Source: Dendrophyllia cribrosa (taxonomy: Eukaryota; Cnidaria; Anthozoa; Scleractinia; Dendrophylliidae). From it: a DNA stretch of 64,000 bases. The translations under genes were made by a program, and so were the position numbers. The DNA is taken from NCBI GenBank assembly GCA_024195265.1, contig JAJLRJ010000013.1, positions 10,713,332 through 10,777,331 on the forward strand. The letters run 5' to 3'. A model generated the notes under the pieces. The model ran no database searches. It was not told where the DNA came from and worked only from the letters and a program-made list of their open reading frames with translations. Positions 25,592-39,000 of the stretch are shown piece after piece; within the stretch, counting starts at the first letter, position 1, and every line of letters begins with the position of its first letter.

Positions 25592-26025
25592 TTTTGCGAA
25601 ACCAGTTTTAAAATCTTTCTATCTAACAATATAACGCAACATGGAATAGTTAGCCTTAAAGCCTTTTTACAATACAAAGTATTAAGATACAGTCACGTTC
25701 ATGCACAAACCGAATTTTCTGCGAGTTGTATGGAATGAACAACCTAAAAAACTCAAAACCATATTATTTGCATTGTTTCGGTCTACTTAATCATCAATAA
25801 AAATCCTACGTACTGGACAGTTTTCAATTTAATTACAATGATTAGCACTGTGACAAGCTATTAAGTCATTTAAAATTATGTACAAACGTAAGAAGGGAAT
25901 CCCCTACGACAAGTTTGAAAAAACTTGCTGTCTCACTAGACTAAGGTTTCTTTTGGTTATATTTCCAAAGCAATCCTCTTAAATTTTAAAATAATTCCTC
26001 TGAAAGCCAAGCGTGAAGGCAACCA

Positions 26026-29000
26026 TTAAACTAAAATTGTTGCTGATTTAGGAGTTTCCGAGCTCTGAGCAAGAAACCCTTCTACTTTGGCCTCCATACT
26101 GGCGCGGTAACCCTCCCTGTGGTACGCTGAGAACATGGTTGGAGTGAAAAACTGATTGGTTGTGGAATGTTGTGGAAAAACCCCACACATCGCCTCAGAG
26201 ATACAACGGCATGCATTTCCATGGCAACATTCACAGCAACCAAACGTCAGTCGATTCACCTCTTCGGCTGATAACTCGGGTCCATTTCCCCAATGACATG
26301 TTTCCAGCTCGACATTGATGTCACGCAATGCGTCCTTCCATGTTACGTACTGTGAAGTTTTCACAGCTTTGTCGGGATGCCTGGGAGCGAAGAAGAGAAT
26401 TTCACCCTCTCCAACCTTAGTTTTTCCGTCCTCGTTAATATTTTTTTCATAGTAATACACTTTGAACCTGATAAAAAAATTAATGGATAAATTGTCGTTA
26501 AGATGTTGGCTACCATTACACATTATGGCATCTGACAAATTTAAAATAGTCTATCAAAACAGACATTTTTCAACAATCGTTCATGTGACCTATATTCACG
26601 AAACAGAAGAAGCTGGCCATTTCGAAGCGTTAAATATTTTTATGGGAAGAACAAGCCCTGACATCCAGTGGTTTTCAATACAAATCCTTTTAGCTTTTCA
26701 AATTTTCAAACTGACATTAAGTTTTTCCTTTCCAGAGTAAAAGCTCGGTATGCGTAATGTAGTTACTTCCATTCGTGTTTGTATCAGGTGACGTAAGTAT
26801 GTGCGCTGTTTTGTATTCCTTAAAATACCTAGACTTGCCACAAGTCGACCTTCACTTTTTTAGTCGAGTTTTATTCGATAAATTTGCGCGCGGAATTAAG
26901 TTAAGTCGCGAAGGACGAAAAACCAAACTTAGCGAAAATAAGTATTGCAAGGGAGTAGTATAGGGGGGATGGCTCAAATACCACCCCGGGAAACCTTAAA
27001 ATACCCGCCCCTCGTGGCCTCGGAGCGGGAAGTTTGAAGGTTTCCCGGTGTTGTATTTGAGCGATCTCCCCTATGCTACTCCGTTGTACCCCCCTCAAAT
27101 ACCAGTAAGCTAACCCTCAAATACCAGTTAGCCCCGCCCTCGTCCGCAACGGCAAGGGAGGTATTACCAATTGGAGAAATCCCTACCCTAGGTATATACG
27201 CACACTGCGTAAAAAAAATCCATATATATAGGGCGCAACCCAGGCAACGAAGACGCGAGCTGATTGCCTGGCTGGACGAACAGGAACGAAATGTCGAACG
27301 GATCGAGCCTGCCGACGACATTATTGCGGAGTTCGGTCCTCTAAACAACCCACAGGAGCCAGATTTCGAACAATTTGTTCAAATCTATGATTGGGTTGAC
27401 CTAGGCGTTCAACAGGGCAGGCGAACACGCAGGTTCCGCTTTGTAACCAATCTAGAAAACTCTCTTGTCGCCCGAATTCTGAACAAAATCAAGCAATATG
27501 TTCACACACGCCACACAATCAACTTACGCTTCACAGTCGAACTACGAAACACTGAAACCCGGGTGTTGTGGAATTTTCATCAAAACAACCACAATAGTCG
27601 TTGGTTGTCCACTCTCTCCGAGACACGACAGTGGTTGCAAGCACAGGAAGAGCTTCGTCTTCAAAACGCAAGTCTCAACAGGCCTGATACCAAATGGGTT
27701 TACGAACGCACTGTCCTGCTTGATGTCAAAGTAGTGTTGGATCGGCAACCCTTGCAAATAGGCCTCGGACGCCTTCCTGATTGGCTTCGCAACAAAAGAG
27801 AAGTCATTGCCCTTGACACTTTCAACGACAATCTTTGTCTCCATCGCTGCTTGGCTGTCCATTGGGGAGCTCGTATAGATCGTTCTACTCGCAGAGCCAG
27901 GGAACTCGCAGAAAGTTTCTTCGCAGTTTATCCGGGGCTTCGAGACCGTCTAACTTTGCGGCACTTATCTAAACTCGAAAGGTATTTCAAGCAAGGTATT
28001 GCCGCATACTCTGTTCTACCCAATGGTGACTTCGTTTTGAGCCACAGCCCTGCGAACTACGACAAGGTAGGCACTCCAACCATGACTATCGGAATCTATG
28101 ACAGCCACGCCTTCTTGATCACCGATATCAACAAAGTTACAAACAACTACACTTGTGGTGAGTGCGATGCGAGGTTCACACAAGCTTGTCACTTAACTCG
28201 CCACGCCAAGACGTGTACTCGTGGCCAAACCAAAACCGACTGCCCGGGGAAACGTATCCTCGCTCCTGAGTCCGCTTTCGAGAAAGCCTTTTACCCAGAA
28301 GGCGGTTTCGGTGTCAAGGCAGTATGCTGGCTGGAGTGGGAGGCGAAGCGGCGAGGCATTCATATTCACCATCACAGATGTGGGCATGGCGGTGAGAGAT
28401 ACGTTTGTGGCCACCCAGTCGACGGCTACCATCCAGAAAGCAAGACAGTTTTCCAGTTCCATGGTTGCTTCTGGCACGGTTGCGAGAAATGCTACCCCTA
28501 CTTTGACCAGAGGCTCGAATCGGTATATACTGACCGCAGGAGCAATCCAATCACAAGGGTGGTTGCTTACCAAAAAACTCTGCAACGAACTCAGTTGCTT
28601 CGAGCCGCTGGTTACAACGTGGTGGAAAGGTGGGAACACGAACAGCCTCGCCCCTGGTGGAATGACCGTTGCCCACAGGAAAGAAACAAAACATATTCCC
28701 ACGCGATCGTCTACGACTTCGAAGCGTACCAGGACAAGACCAAGGCAGCTCTCCCAACACGGGATCTCTCGTATGAAAGTGAGCATGTGCCCATCTCAGT
28801 CTCCATTGCCGACACGTTGAACCCTGAGCCTGAGTACATTTTCTCGAAAGATCCCGACGAGCTTATCGGGCTGTTCTATAGCTCCCTGGAGCGGCGCAGC
28901 GCTGCCATCCGCGAGGATGTAGCTGCAAAATACATGCCCCAGACACTGAGAGTCTTCCCGAGAAGCAATTCAATCTTATCGACCAATGGTGCAACCAAGT

Positions 29001-32000
29001 GCCGGTAGTCGGCTTCAACTCAGGCCACTACGATCTCAAGCTTATCCGCAAGTACTTTGTTTCTCATCTCGCTCAAGAGAACGGGGTCTTCGCTGCGGAG
29101 AAAGAGGGTCGCATCATGTTCATCAACACGCCCAGCTACAAGTTCTTGGACATCATGAACTATTTGGCCCCAGGCATCATGTACGATAAGTGGGTCAAGA
29201 CGTATGGTGCTACACAGACCAAGTCCTGACTCCCATACGAGTGGTTTGACAGCGCTGACAAGCTGGACTACCCTGGTCTCCCGCCATACTGGTGCTGGTA
29301 CTCAGAACTCAAAAACGATTTCGTTCTATCTCCCAAGGAGCACGAAGAATGCGATCGCATCTTCCATGAGCGAGGCATGAAGACCTTCGGAGACTGGCTG
29401 GAGTACTATAACAATCTGGACGTGTCTCCCTTTCTCGAAGCCCTCCGAACGATGAAGTCCTTCTACACTGGGCTCGGGGTAGACATCTTCAAAGACGCGG
29501 TCTCCTTGCCCGGGGTATCGATGCAATACGTCCTGCGAGGCTCTTTTGGAGGGTGCAATGTCCCAGCACTATACAGCCCTGGGTCCGAAGCTTACGCCAT
29601 GCTGAAGGAGGCTGTGGTCGGTGGTCCAAGCCTGGTGTTCACCCGCAAGCACGTGCGTGGTGAAACTCGCATCCGCCCCCACAAATACGACTTGGTGCGC
29701 ATCACGAAGCGCATCCTCGGCTTCGATGCAAACTCCCTCTACCCAAGCACGATGCTCAAGGAGATGCCCTGCGGCAAAGAGAAGGTTGTGCACTACAACG
29801 ACCCGGAGCAGGCGGCGAAAGCTCTCGAAATGAATCTGAATACAAGCAGGTGGTTCGGGTTTGCGAAAGTGGACATCGAAGTCCCCCGAGAGTTGTGGGA
29901 GCAGTTCGAAGAGTTTCCACCACTCGTCATCAATCAAGCAGTGCCTGACGAATGCGTTCCGCAGCATATGCACGACTACCTCCAAGAAAGTGACCGAACC
30001 CGCTTTCCGGACCAGAAAAAGCTGCTGGGTGTGCTGTCAGCGAAAAAATGCTGATCTACGCACCCCTCTTGAAGTGGTATCTTGAAAGAGGGCTCAAGAT
30101 CACGGCAGTCTACCGCACTATCGACTACATGCCCAAAAAGCTCTTCGACTGCTTCGTTCGCGAGGTAGCCGACAACCGAAGGAAAGGCGACGCTGACAAG
30201 GAGAAGGCACTACTTGCTGAAGTGTTCAAGCTCCTGGGCAACAGCGCCTACGGCAAGTTCATCGAAGCCGTGGAGCGCCAGAAAAGAACGGTGTACACAA
30301 GGGACGAGGATGAAGTCGACAAGAATCTCCGCTCGGCCTTGTTCGAAGACCTCGAAGAGATCGGAGATGCCTACAAGATCGAGATGCGCAAGCCAAAGGT
30401 CACAATCAACCGCCCTTTCCAAGTGGGTATCGTTGTGTACCAGCTTGCCAAGCTCCGCATGCTGGAGTTCTACTACGACTTCCTGGACTACTACCTCGAT
30501 AGGCGTGACTTCGAGCTTATCCAGATGGACACGGACAGCATGTACTTCGCCCTTGCGCACGACAAGCTGGAGGAGGCAGTACAGCCAGAACTCCGTGACC
30601 AGTTCGAGGCGGAGAATAAGACTTGGTTGGCGTGGGACAAGTGGAGCGGCAGAGAGCCCGGCTTGTTCAAGCTTGAGAAGGAAGGCACACGGGCCATCGC
30701 CCTATGCAGCAAGTGCTACCTCGTAGACAACGATGCCACCCCCAACAAAGAGCCCAAGATCTCCGCCAAGGGAGTGAACAAAAAGCAAAACGGGCTGGCG
30801 TGGAAAGAGTACGAGTCCCAGTGCCTAGCCAAAGTGGAGCAAGAGCTGCGCTGGAAAAGGTACGAAAGAGCTCTCGAGGGGCGCAAGGATATGGCCACCA
30901 ACAGGGGCTTCCGAATGCACAACGGCGCCATGTACACGTACGAGCAGCGCAAGCTGGGCCTTTTTTGCGTACTACGACAAGCGTTGGGTGCTGCCAGACG
31001 GCATCCACACAGAGCCCATTGAGTTTCACACCCCAGCTGGTGGCAACTAAGTGCCCGGCGGCACAACCATCAACTCCTCACGAACAAACCCTCTCTTGGG
31101 TCCATCATACAAGTAGTATACCACGGGCGCATCTGGCTTGGTTACAACCTTGTGTATTTGGTAGACCTTCAATGACCAGATGGGATCAGTCGCACGCCTC
31201 CCGCCCCCTTCCAGCTCGCCTGGGTAGCACAAGTATCGTACATGGACTCGCCCTGGAGGGCGTTTTTTCTCATAGACCCCCACAGGCCTAGCATATGGTG
31301 TCGCAGGCTTGGCTGATACTGCTTTCTCTTTGATCGCATCCTTTGGCTTCTTGCCAATGAGCCGGGTCACTTCATTGTTTAATGCTGATACAACGTCTGG
31401 CAGCCTTCGTACCCATTCAGTCGACCTCTGCCCAGTGGGAAGGCCAATTTCAACCGCATACTGGTGCCCAAACAGGCGTTCAGCCAGGGTTCGGTTGAAT
31501 CTTTCAACTATCGCTTGGTCTCTGTGGATATCAACACGCCCGCGACGAATGGCCGTTTTGTTATCCCCCATAACCTTCGTCACAGCGCCCATAAACTCTT
31601 TCCCAGGGTCAACCTGCAACAGTTGTGGCCATTTCAAAGGTCCGCGTCTGTAAATCTTCTGAAAGGCCTTTGAAACCTCTAGAGACTCTTTCGAATTCAA
31701 GGGCTCTGCTGCTTTGTAGCGGCTAGCCACATCAACAACCGTCAAACAATATTTGTAAACCTTTCTCCCACGAGGAAGTTTGTCGTGGGGTAAAAAAGTA
31801 GATGAGCTTGATGCACCGCATTGGGCGTGAAGACATCAAACTTTGGCCGAGGGATATGGCGTGGCGCTGGGAGGTAAACTTGCCAAAGAGCTTGTTTGAC
31901 GAGCCACTTTTTTGCGACATCATCAGAGACCTTGGCTGCTGCAGCTAGCTTTTTGACAGCGGCAAGAACTTTCCAGTAGCCTTTCGGACTGTAATAGATC

Positions 32001-35000
32001 TTTGATAATTTAGCATCCATCGTGCATCCATATACATATATATGAGGTTTTAAAGAAATCGAAAAGCTGCATACCCAAGGGCAAGCACGCCAGTTCCGAT
32101 AAACAATAGCTCGCCTTGCTTCTACTGTTGGCCGGGTTTATAGAAGTCAGAGAACTCGGGCTCTTTTGGGGGCTCTATTTGTTGGTCCCGATGGGTTTGG
32201 TTGTAGAGAACCAGAGCTTGGTCGGTCTTAGCGAAGTTGTGTTTCGCCTGGTCTTTAATCCGATCATTAGTTGCAACCCAGTCGAGGAGCTTTGTGCGGT
32301 CCTTCTCATATTTGGCATAAGCTGCATTGTAAGCCTCTAAGGCCTTATCGTGTCTGGTCTTCTCTTCCAGTGCGGCTTGGCCGTTGTCGCCGGATAAATA
32401 TTTTGCCAAATAATTACCGCCAGTGAAAGCGGCTGCATTGAGAATTGCTCCACCAACCATTATGGCGATTGAGGCCATTGTGTATATATTGTATTTTTAC
32501 ATGTTGGCTGGGAGGATTTTCTGATCCTCGAGGTATTTCTTTAGCGCGATGCTTCCAGCCATGACAGCTGTGAACTTCACGTAGTTCATCACATTAGAGC
32601 TGGGGTCAGATGTGAATGGCTCTTTGACGACTTTTTTAGCGATCCACCCAATACCAGCTACAAGGCCAGTGATTGTTGCGGCATCAGTAACAGACTTCAC
32701 GAGCTTGTTGTCAGACATGGTGTATATATAAGATTTTTATTTTTCTGTCGACTCCTCACCATGCGCTGGGTCTGTGTTTTTTATTTCTAATTGCCAAATT
32801 GTTTTTAGGGCGGTAATGTTGAATTTAACCATAAGAAGAAGAATACGATTGCAGCCCCTTTACGAAACCTTGTATGATGTTTATCATTGTGTGAGTATAT
32901 ATATGTGTTTTTATTTTTTTATTGCATCTCATGAATTCTTCGACTCGGTGGTCTCTGTGTGGGTGGAGGAGTTTGAACCTCATTCACCTCTGCTGCCGGA
33001 GCAGTGGGCCTAAGTGTCTTCATAATGGCTTCACGTTGGTAATACACACCAAAAGCGGATATAATCACGCCGGCAGCTGTTAGAATGTAGAAGCCAGAGT
33101 TGTTGCTGCTCTCTGTGTTGTCGCTGTCAGTGGATGTGTTTGTAGCCTGGCTTGATGTGTGGCTCTTTGCCGTTTTAGAAGCCTGTTTTTTTTGCCTTTC
33201 GTGCCAGACGATTACGCTCTGCTAGCCTTTTGCCAGGGGCAACACGACCAGGGCTTTTTGCTGGAGCAGTCTTTGGGGTATCAGAGGTAACGTGCGTGTT
33301 GGTTGTCGCTGTTTCTTCAGGTATCGTCTGCAACGTTTGCCCTGCTTGTGCCTCCATCGTGTATATATATATATAAGTTTTTAAAAATAATCTATCTGAT
33401 TCCTACCTGGTTCCTTCGTGGTTCCTTCGTGGTTCCTTCGTGGTTCCTTCGTGGTTCCTGTCAGATTAATTGTCAACTTCATCAAAGCCCTCTAGTGGGT
33501 AACCTTCACTGTCCCTTGTGAGAGGCCTGGAAGGAGGAGGAGGTGTTGGATCTTCGGGCTCCTTTTTGAAGTCGATGTGTTTTGTAGTGATCAAAGCAGC
33601 ATTTGCCAATGCCAAGAATTTGCCGCATCGCAGTGCAAGACCACCAGCAAGAGATGACAATTCATGATTGATCATGTAGTCATTTTTGAGTTCTTTCTGC
33701 AACTTTTCCACATCGTCAATCGAAACAATCATGCCAGCGCCTTTGGTTACAAGCATTAAAACGCTGTCAATCAGAGACTCAGTCGTCTTGTTGCCGACGT
33801 AGGCTTCATACCTTTTGTAAAATTTTTCAACATCCTTATCCGAAAGGCATTTCACCTGCTCGTGTGTGAGCTGGGCACCGATGGCTTCTTTTGATTTGCC
33901 AGTCGAGACCAGAATTGCCAGCTTCTCGCTTTGAGCAGGAATGAGGTCCCCCTCTAACAGATGGATGGGTGAGTCTGATGGCACGGAGCTATCTGGAGCT
34001 GACTCCAGCATCTGCATGATTTCATTCGTTGCGGCTTCATCAGGATTTGCGTGTGCCATCGTGTATATATATATTGTTTTTAAATTTCTGTTTATATTTT
34101 CACTTCGATCCCATATGGATGCCGCAGAGAGAAAACTAGGTGGGAAAACTTGCGCCCCTTAACACGCGCAATAAGCTCTTTGTATTCCTCGTGTGCGAGC
34201 TCGCCGGCATAGTCATCGAAGATAGCCTTCGTTGTTTTACCCGATGGGGTGTAAAAAAGCACGATCGCTGCCACGTTTTCCCTAAAGGGTTTCGCAATGC
34301 TGGTTACCTGTTGGGTTAGCACCCACACGGAGATGCCACTGTGGCGCGCGCTGAAGCCGAGGGAGACAAGTTGGCCTGTGCGGCCTTTCACGGCTTTCGA
34401 AGCGGCGCAATCATCGAGAATGATGAGCGTGTTAGTTCCTTCGAAAAAGAAACTTGATAGAGTTAACCAGTGTTCAATCTCATGCTGCTGGCAGTCTATC
34501 ACGAAAATGCGGGATTCATTATCCACGAAACCATCGTAGGTCTTGTTGTGGACAAAGGTTGGGCATAGAAGAACGATATAGTCAAACGTGCCCCTGAAGG
34601 GACCACGGAGAAGGTTTATGAGATACTGTGTTTTGCCAGAATTAGTCGGCCCAATAATTAGGGCATTGAAGGGCAGCTTTCGTGAGTCCATTCTCTATAT
34701 GTATGTGTTTTGCACTTTATGATGCGCGGTGTGCTCGCAGCTGGCTTAATACTGAACAGACTGCAGCTGACTGTCCATGATGTTCATCTGTGAGTCGCTG
34801 ATGGTGTAGATGTGGCAGTGAACATTTCCAGAGCCAGAAGTATTTCGTTCAATCTCAAGATGCACACCATCCTTTGTGTTTACAAGGCGTTGGCCGTTAC
34901 CGTGCAGAGTTGTATCAGCCATTGATCGAAGATCGATAAGGAGGCCAAACTTGTTGTCAGTTAGATATTTGGTCAGAGTCATGTTAGGCCTGCCACCAGC

Positions 35001-36009
35001 ACTCTTTGTTTTCACGTTGAAGAGTCGGCTTACCTCATTCCACATGTCGGTTCCATTGATGCCTTCGTTGTAAATCCTGTTGGGAGAGCCGTTGATGGTG
35101 ACATTCACTTTGGTGATGTCTGGATTGAAGTATTTTTCAGAGTCCCTGTCTCCAGCTGTGTAGGGTTCGATGAATAGCAGAAGGATGCCTTTTAGTGACC
35201 TGCGCTGTGGGTTCACCCTGAGATTAATCCTAGCGTCTGAACCCTTCGAGAATGGGACCACTTCCTCTCGCATTATATGGTCGTAGGCAAACTCCTTTCC
35301 GCTAGAGTAAACGCCCGTTGCCTCGTCAGCCAGCTGCTTACTTCTTATTGTCTCGTACTCAAGCTGTATATTTGTCAACTTATATACAAGCTTATTTGTA
35401 TCCGAACCAATTACGACATGAGCTGCCTGTGCGAGTGTTATCTCGAAGATTAGATCGTTGTATAAGGCCTGTGGGTATAAGACATCGTGGTCTGTCAGAA
35501 TCTGGTGGTCCAGGTTGATGCGGTACTTATTCTTGTACACACTCTCCAGCTTGTTTTCCGCATCCACGCCAGAGGTCTTTTTGTCACCTGCGTCAGAACG
35601 GATCGTGCACAAGTCAACACTCTGGATGCCCTCCGGAATCATATTGTCTCTCTCATCAACAGAAAGGAAGAGGTCCTCAAAGATTTTGTAAATATCGTAT
35701 CCAACGGTGTCCTGGACAGTGGTAGCGGCAAATTTAACAACGAGCCTGTCAACTAGCGCCCGGGAAACATTCTGGACGAGATAGTTGTTTGCATCGCCGC
35801 CGGTAAGGTCGATGTTAAAAATCAAGGCAAGCGAGTTCGACACGATAACCTCATGTTCGTTTAGCTTGGGCACCGAAACGTACAGGGTCTCGCCAGGCTT
35901 GGCTGTAGAGCGGTCAAATGTGATGCGCTTAACGGTGCGCTCTGCTTTCATTGCTCCAAGAGTCTTCTCGGAGTTCGTTGGAAGGAGGTTTGGTTGAACA
36001 GCCATAGCA

Positions 36010-36050
<41 letters not shown>

Positions 36051-39000
36051 TTTAAAAAAATATTTATATACATTGTTACATCATGGCAGAAGGCGGTTTT
36101 GATCCAGGAGATACGCCCGATAATCCCTGGGTTGACCATGGGATTGACCACGATGATGACGATGACGAACATGAAGTTGACACAACAACACCCTTTCAAC
36201 CAGGCGGCTCATCCCATATCATGGTGGTGAACAGCATTAAATGCATACAATGCCTCACGAACAAAGTGGGTTAGATCCTATTGACATCCCTCTTCTTAGT
36301 GACTTCACGCATGAAGAAGACAGAGAAACAATGCTTGATAGAGCTAGGGACTGGATAAGAAGGCGATTTCCAAAAGTAGCCTTCGATAGATTAGGCCCAA
36401 TTGGTTACGGTAAAAAACCAGGAAATGAAGGCAGAATGGTTTCCTTTGGACCAAAGGGTGGCGAGACTCTCATCTTTAGGCAGGATAATTCAGGCCTTCT
36501 TAAATCATTCACAGACAAGTTCAAAGGGCCTCTTGGCCCAAGAGCTGAAGAGATTATCTCTGAAGACAGTACATCAATAAGGGAAGAAAGACAAAGATTG
36601 AAGGAGGCAGAGAAACAACTGAAGGAGGCTGAAAGGCTTTCCGTTGAACAACAACAAGCAGCAAATGATGTGCAAAACCTCAGGGACAGAATCGAACGAG
36701 CTCAAGCGAGGATTGACGCTCTGGAACAGGAGCACGGTTCAAGCGTTGATAGTCAAACCGAAATAGATAGATTAAAACTGCTGAAAAAGAATCTTCAACG
36801 AGATCTTGAAAACCAGAAAAAAGAATTAGGCGCCCTTCAAAAAATACAAAAACAACGAGACCAAGAACAGGCAAAGGTTGACAAACTCAGAACACAACTT
36901 TCTGAGAAAACAAGAGAAAGAAATGAAGTTGAAGCAAGGATAAACTCTACTAAACCACTGGATGAGTTAAACGAAAGAGAAGCCGAGCTTGAACGAGAAA
37001 ACGCTGAAGACAAGGCAGTGATAGAGGATGTGGCCACTTCTCCCTCTGACAGAGAAGCCGCGGAAGCCCGAGTTGCAGAGCGAGAAGAAGAACTGGGAAG
37101 GTTAAGAGAACAGGTTCAAGTAAGGGAAGAAGCCCTGCCTTTGAGAGAGAGGATCAAAAATATCTTCAAAAAATATGGGTGGACCTTGCAGGCGGTTGTT
37201 CTGGCTGCTGGTATAGTCATAGGGGCTGTTACACTTTCTGCAATGAATGCCTTGAAAGCTGGGACTAAGGCTGTTGGCAATGGTCTGAAAGAGATAGGGA
37301 AGAAGATTGCCTCCATCCTGCCCGGCCTCATCGGCTCTATCGTTAACTTTATCTTCAAAACGGCCGGCCAGGTTTTATCCTTTCTTGGCGAGCATGTCTG
37401 GCTTCTAATCCTTGCCGTGGTGGCCTTCTTGGTTGAAAAGACAATCAAGCGTAAGCGTTAACTCATCCAGACAACAAACCCTGCTAAAGCAAACGCGCCC
37501 GCAGCAATGACTGCCTTGTTTACGTGATGCGGCTCTATCTTGGTCTCTGGCGTTGTTTCTGGTGTTGGGACCGGTGTTTGGGTTGAGGCTGGCGTTGGTG
37601 CGCTGGTGGTTGGTTTTGGGACTTTAGGCGCGATGCCCTGTGCCTGTGTTGCCTGTTTGTGAATAGGGTTCGATAGGTGGCTGTTTGGTGGATTGATTTT
37701 TGTTGGCCCGCCGGCCATGGGGCGTAAAGAGGCCTTTTTTGTGCCCAGATTAACATCATTGTTCACACCCAGTTTCATCCCTTGCGTTGCTTCCTTGAGA
37801 TTGTTGTTATACCCGATCACGCTCTCTGTGTTGATAACCATGCGTGATGCATTAGCCAGCTTCCTGGTGCTGTCGCAAAGTCTAGGCGCACTTTAGTCTC
37901 TTGGATGGCAAGTTGGTAACGCTGTACGCTTGTTGCAATGTCGTTCAGTATAATTGCCTCCTCTAGATTGGTGAGGAATACTCTCTGCGTTTCGAACGCC
38001 CGGCCTCCTCTTCCAATGATGCTGCTGCGGGTTTTGGCTTGTGAACCAAGAATGCAGTACACAAAGGCCTCGATTGATTGGTTCATACGCGCGAGCCCTG
38101 GCTGTGTTAGCCCCTGTGCGTAATTTGGCACAAAGTGCTCGAACTGGGTGTCCGCCCCTTGGTCATTGCGGACGAAAGATATTCCATTAGCGCGATAGTT
38201 GGAGTCGTTTCTGTCAGTCACGCGCTCATCATTGAACAGAGCTAGATCGGGATCGGGGTAGTCGTAATCGGTAGAAACGTTACCAGCTCCATATTCACCA
38301 ATGTAGACATTCCCAAGACCGTGGTTCTTACCGTATGTGAAACGGAAGTCAGAACTGGGGTCGATACCGAACTCTATGCAAATCTTCTTGTACGCGTCGA
38401 TGTTGTGCTTGTTGTCTTTCTGGTTGAATGGAGGGTCGTCTGGCAAAGCACTCACGCTTTGTTCCCCACCCATCTTGTGGAGTATTCGTCTTGTTGTGAA
38501 ATAAACGTGAAACCGGTAAAACGACCGGAGCTGGGGGGTTAAGGATAGACTGGAGTTCTTATCGAAGAGAATGTCACGCGAGATTCCGCAGCCGGTTGTT
38601 GCACACCACAGTGTGAAGGATAGTTGTTGTGGCCAAAAACTCATATGCGGTCCGCCGAGCCACTTTCTACCGTATTTCGCGGTTGTGAATGAAATCTGTG
38701 TGTCCCTGAAGATATTTCTGTATTTCGTTGTGAAATAATCAGTTGGCGTGACATAGATATTTTGCGCTTCGTCGTTCAAGATTGGGCCAATCATCATGTC
38801 CTTGTCCATTGTGGTGGAGAAATCAACAGCTGGGATTGGCTTTTTTGTATTTCGAGTCAACGATAGCTGATAGGGGAAACCACCGTCTTGATGAAGGCCC
38901 AAAGCATCTTTCATGGCTTGAGTCCAATTTTTGTGGGCTATTTCTGTAACGAGCGCTAATGAGCCTTGGCCTTCTTTGTAAAGCACTTCCCCTGTGGCGG

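Noticed and set aside
28193..28820. Long frames on both strands over the polymerase gene
   Set aside because: They are shadows of the true polymerase frame, which carries all family motifs.
30667..31291. Long frames overlapping the polymerase end
   Set aside because: Arg/Ala/Ser/Pro-rich shadow readings of GC-rich coding DNA.
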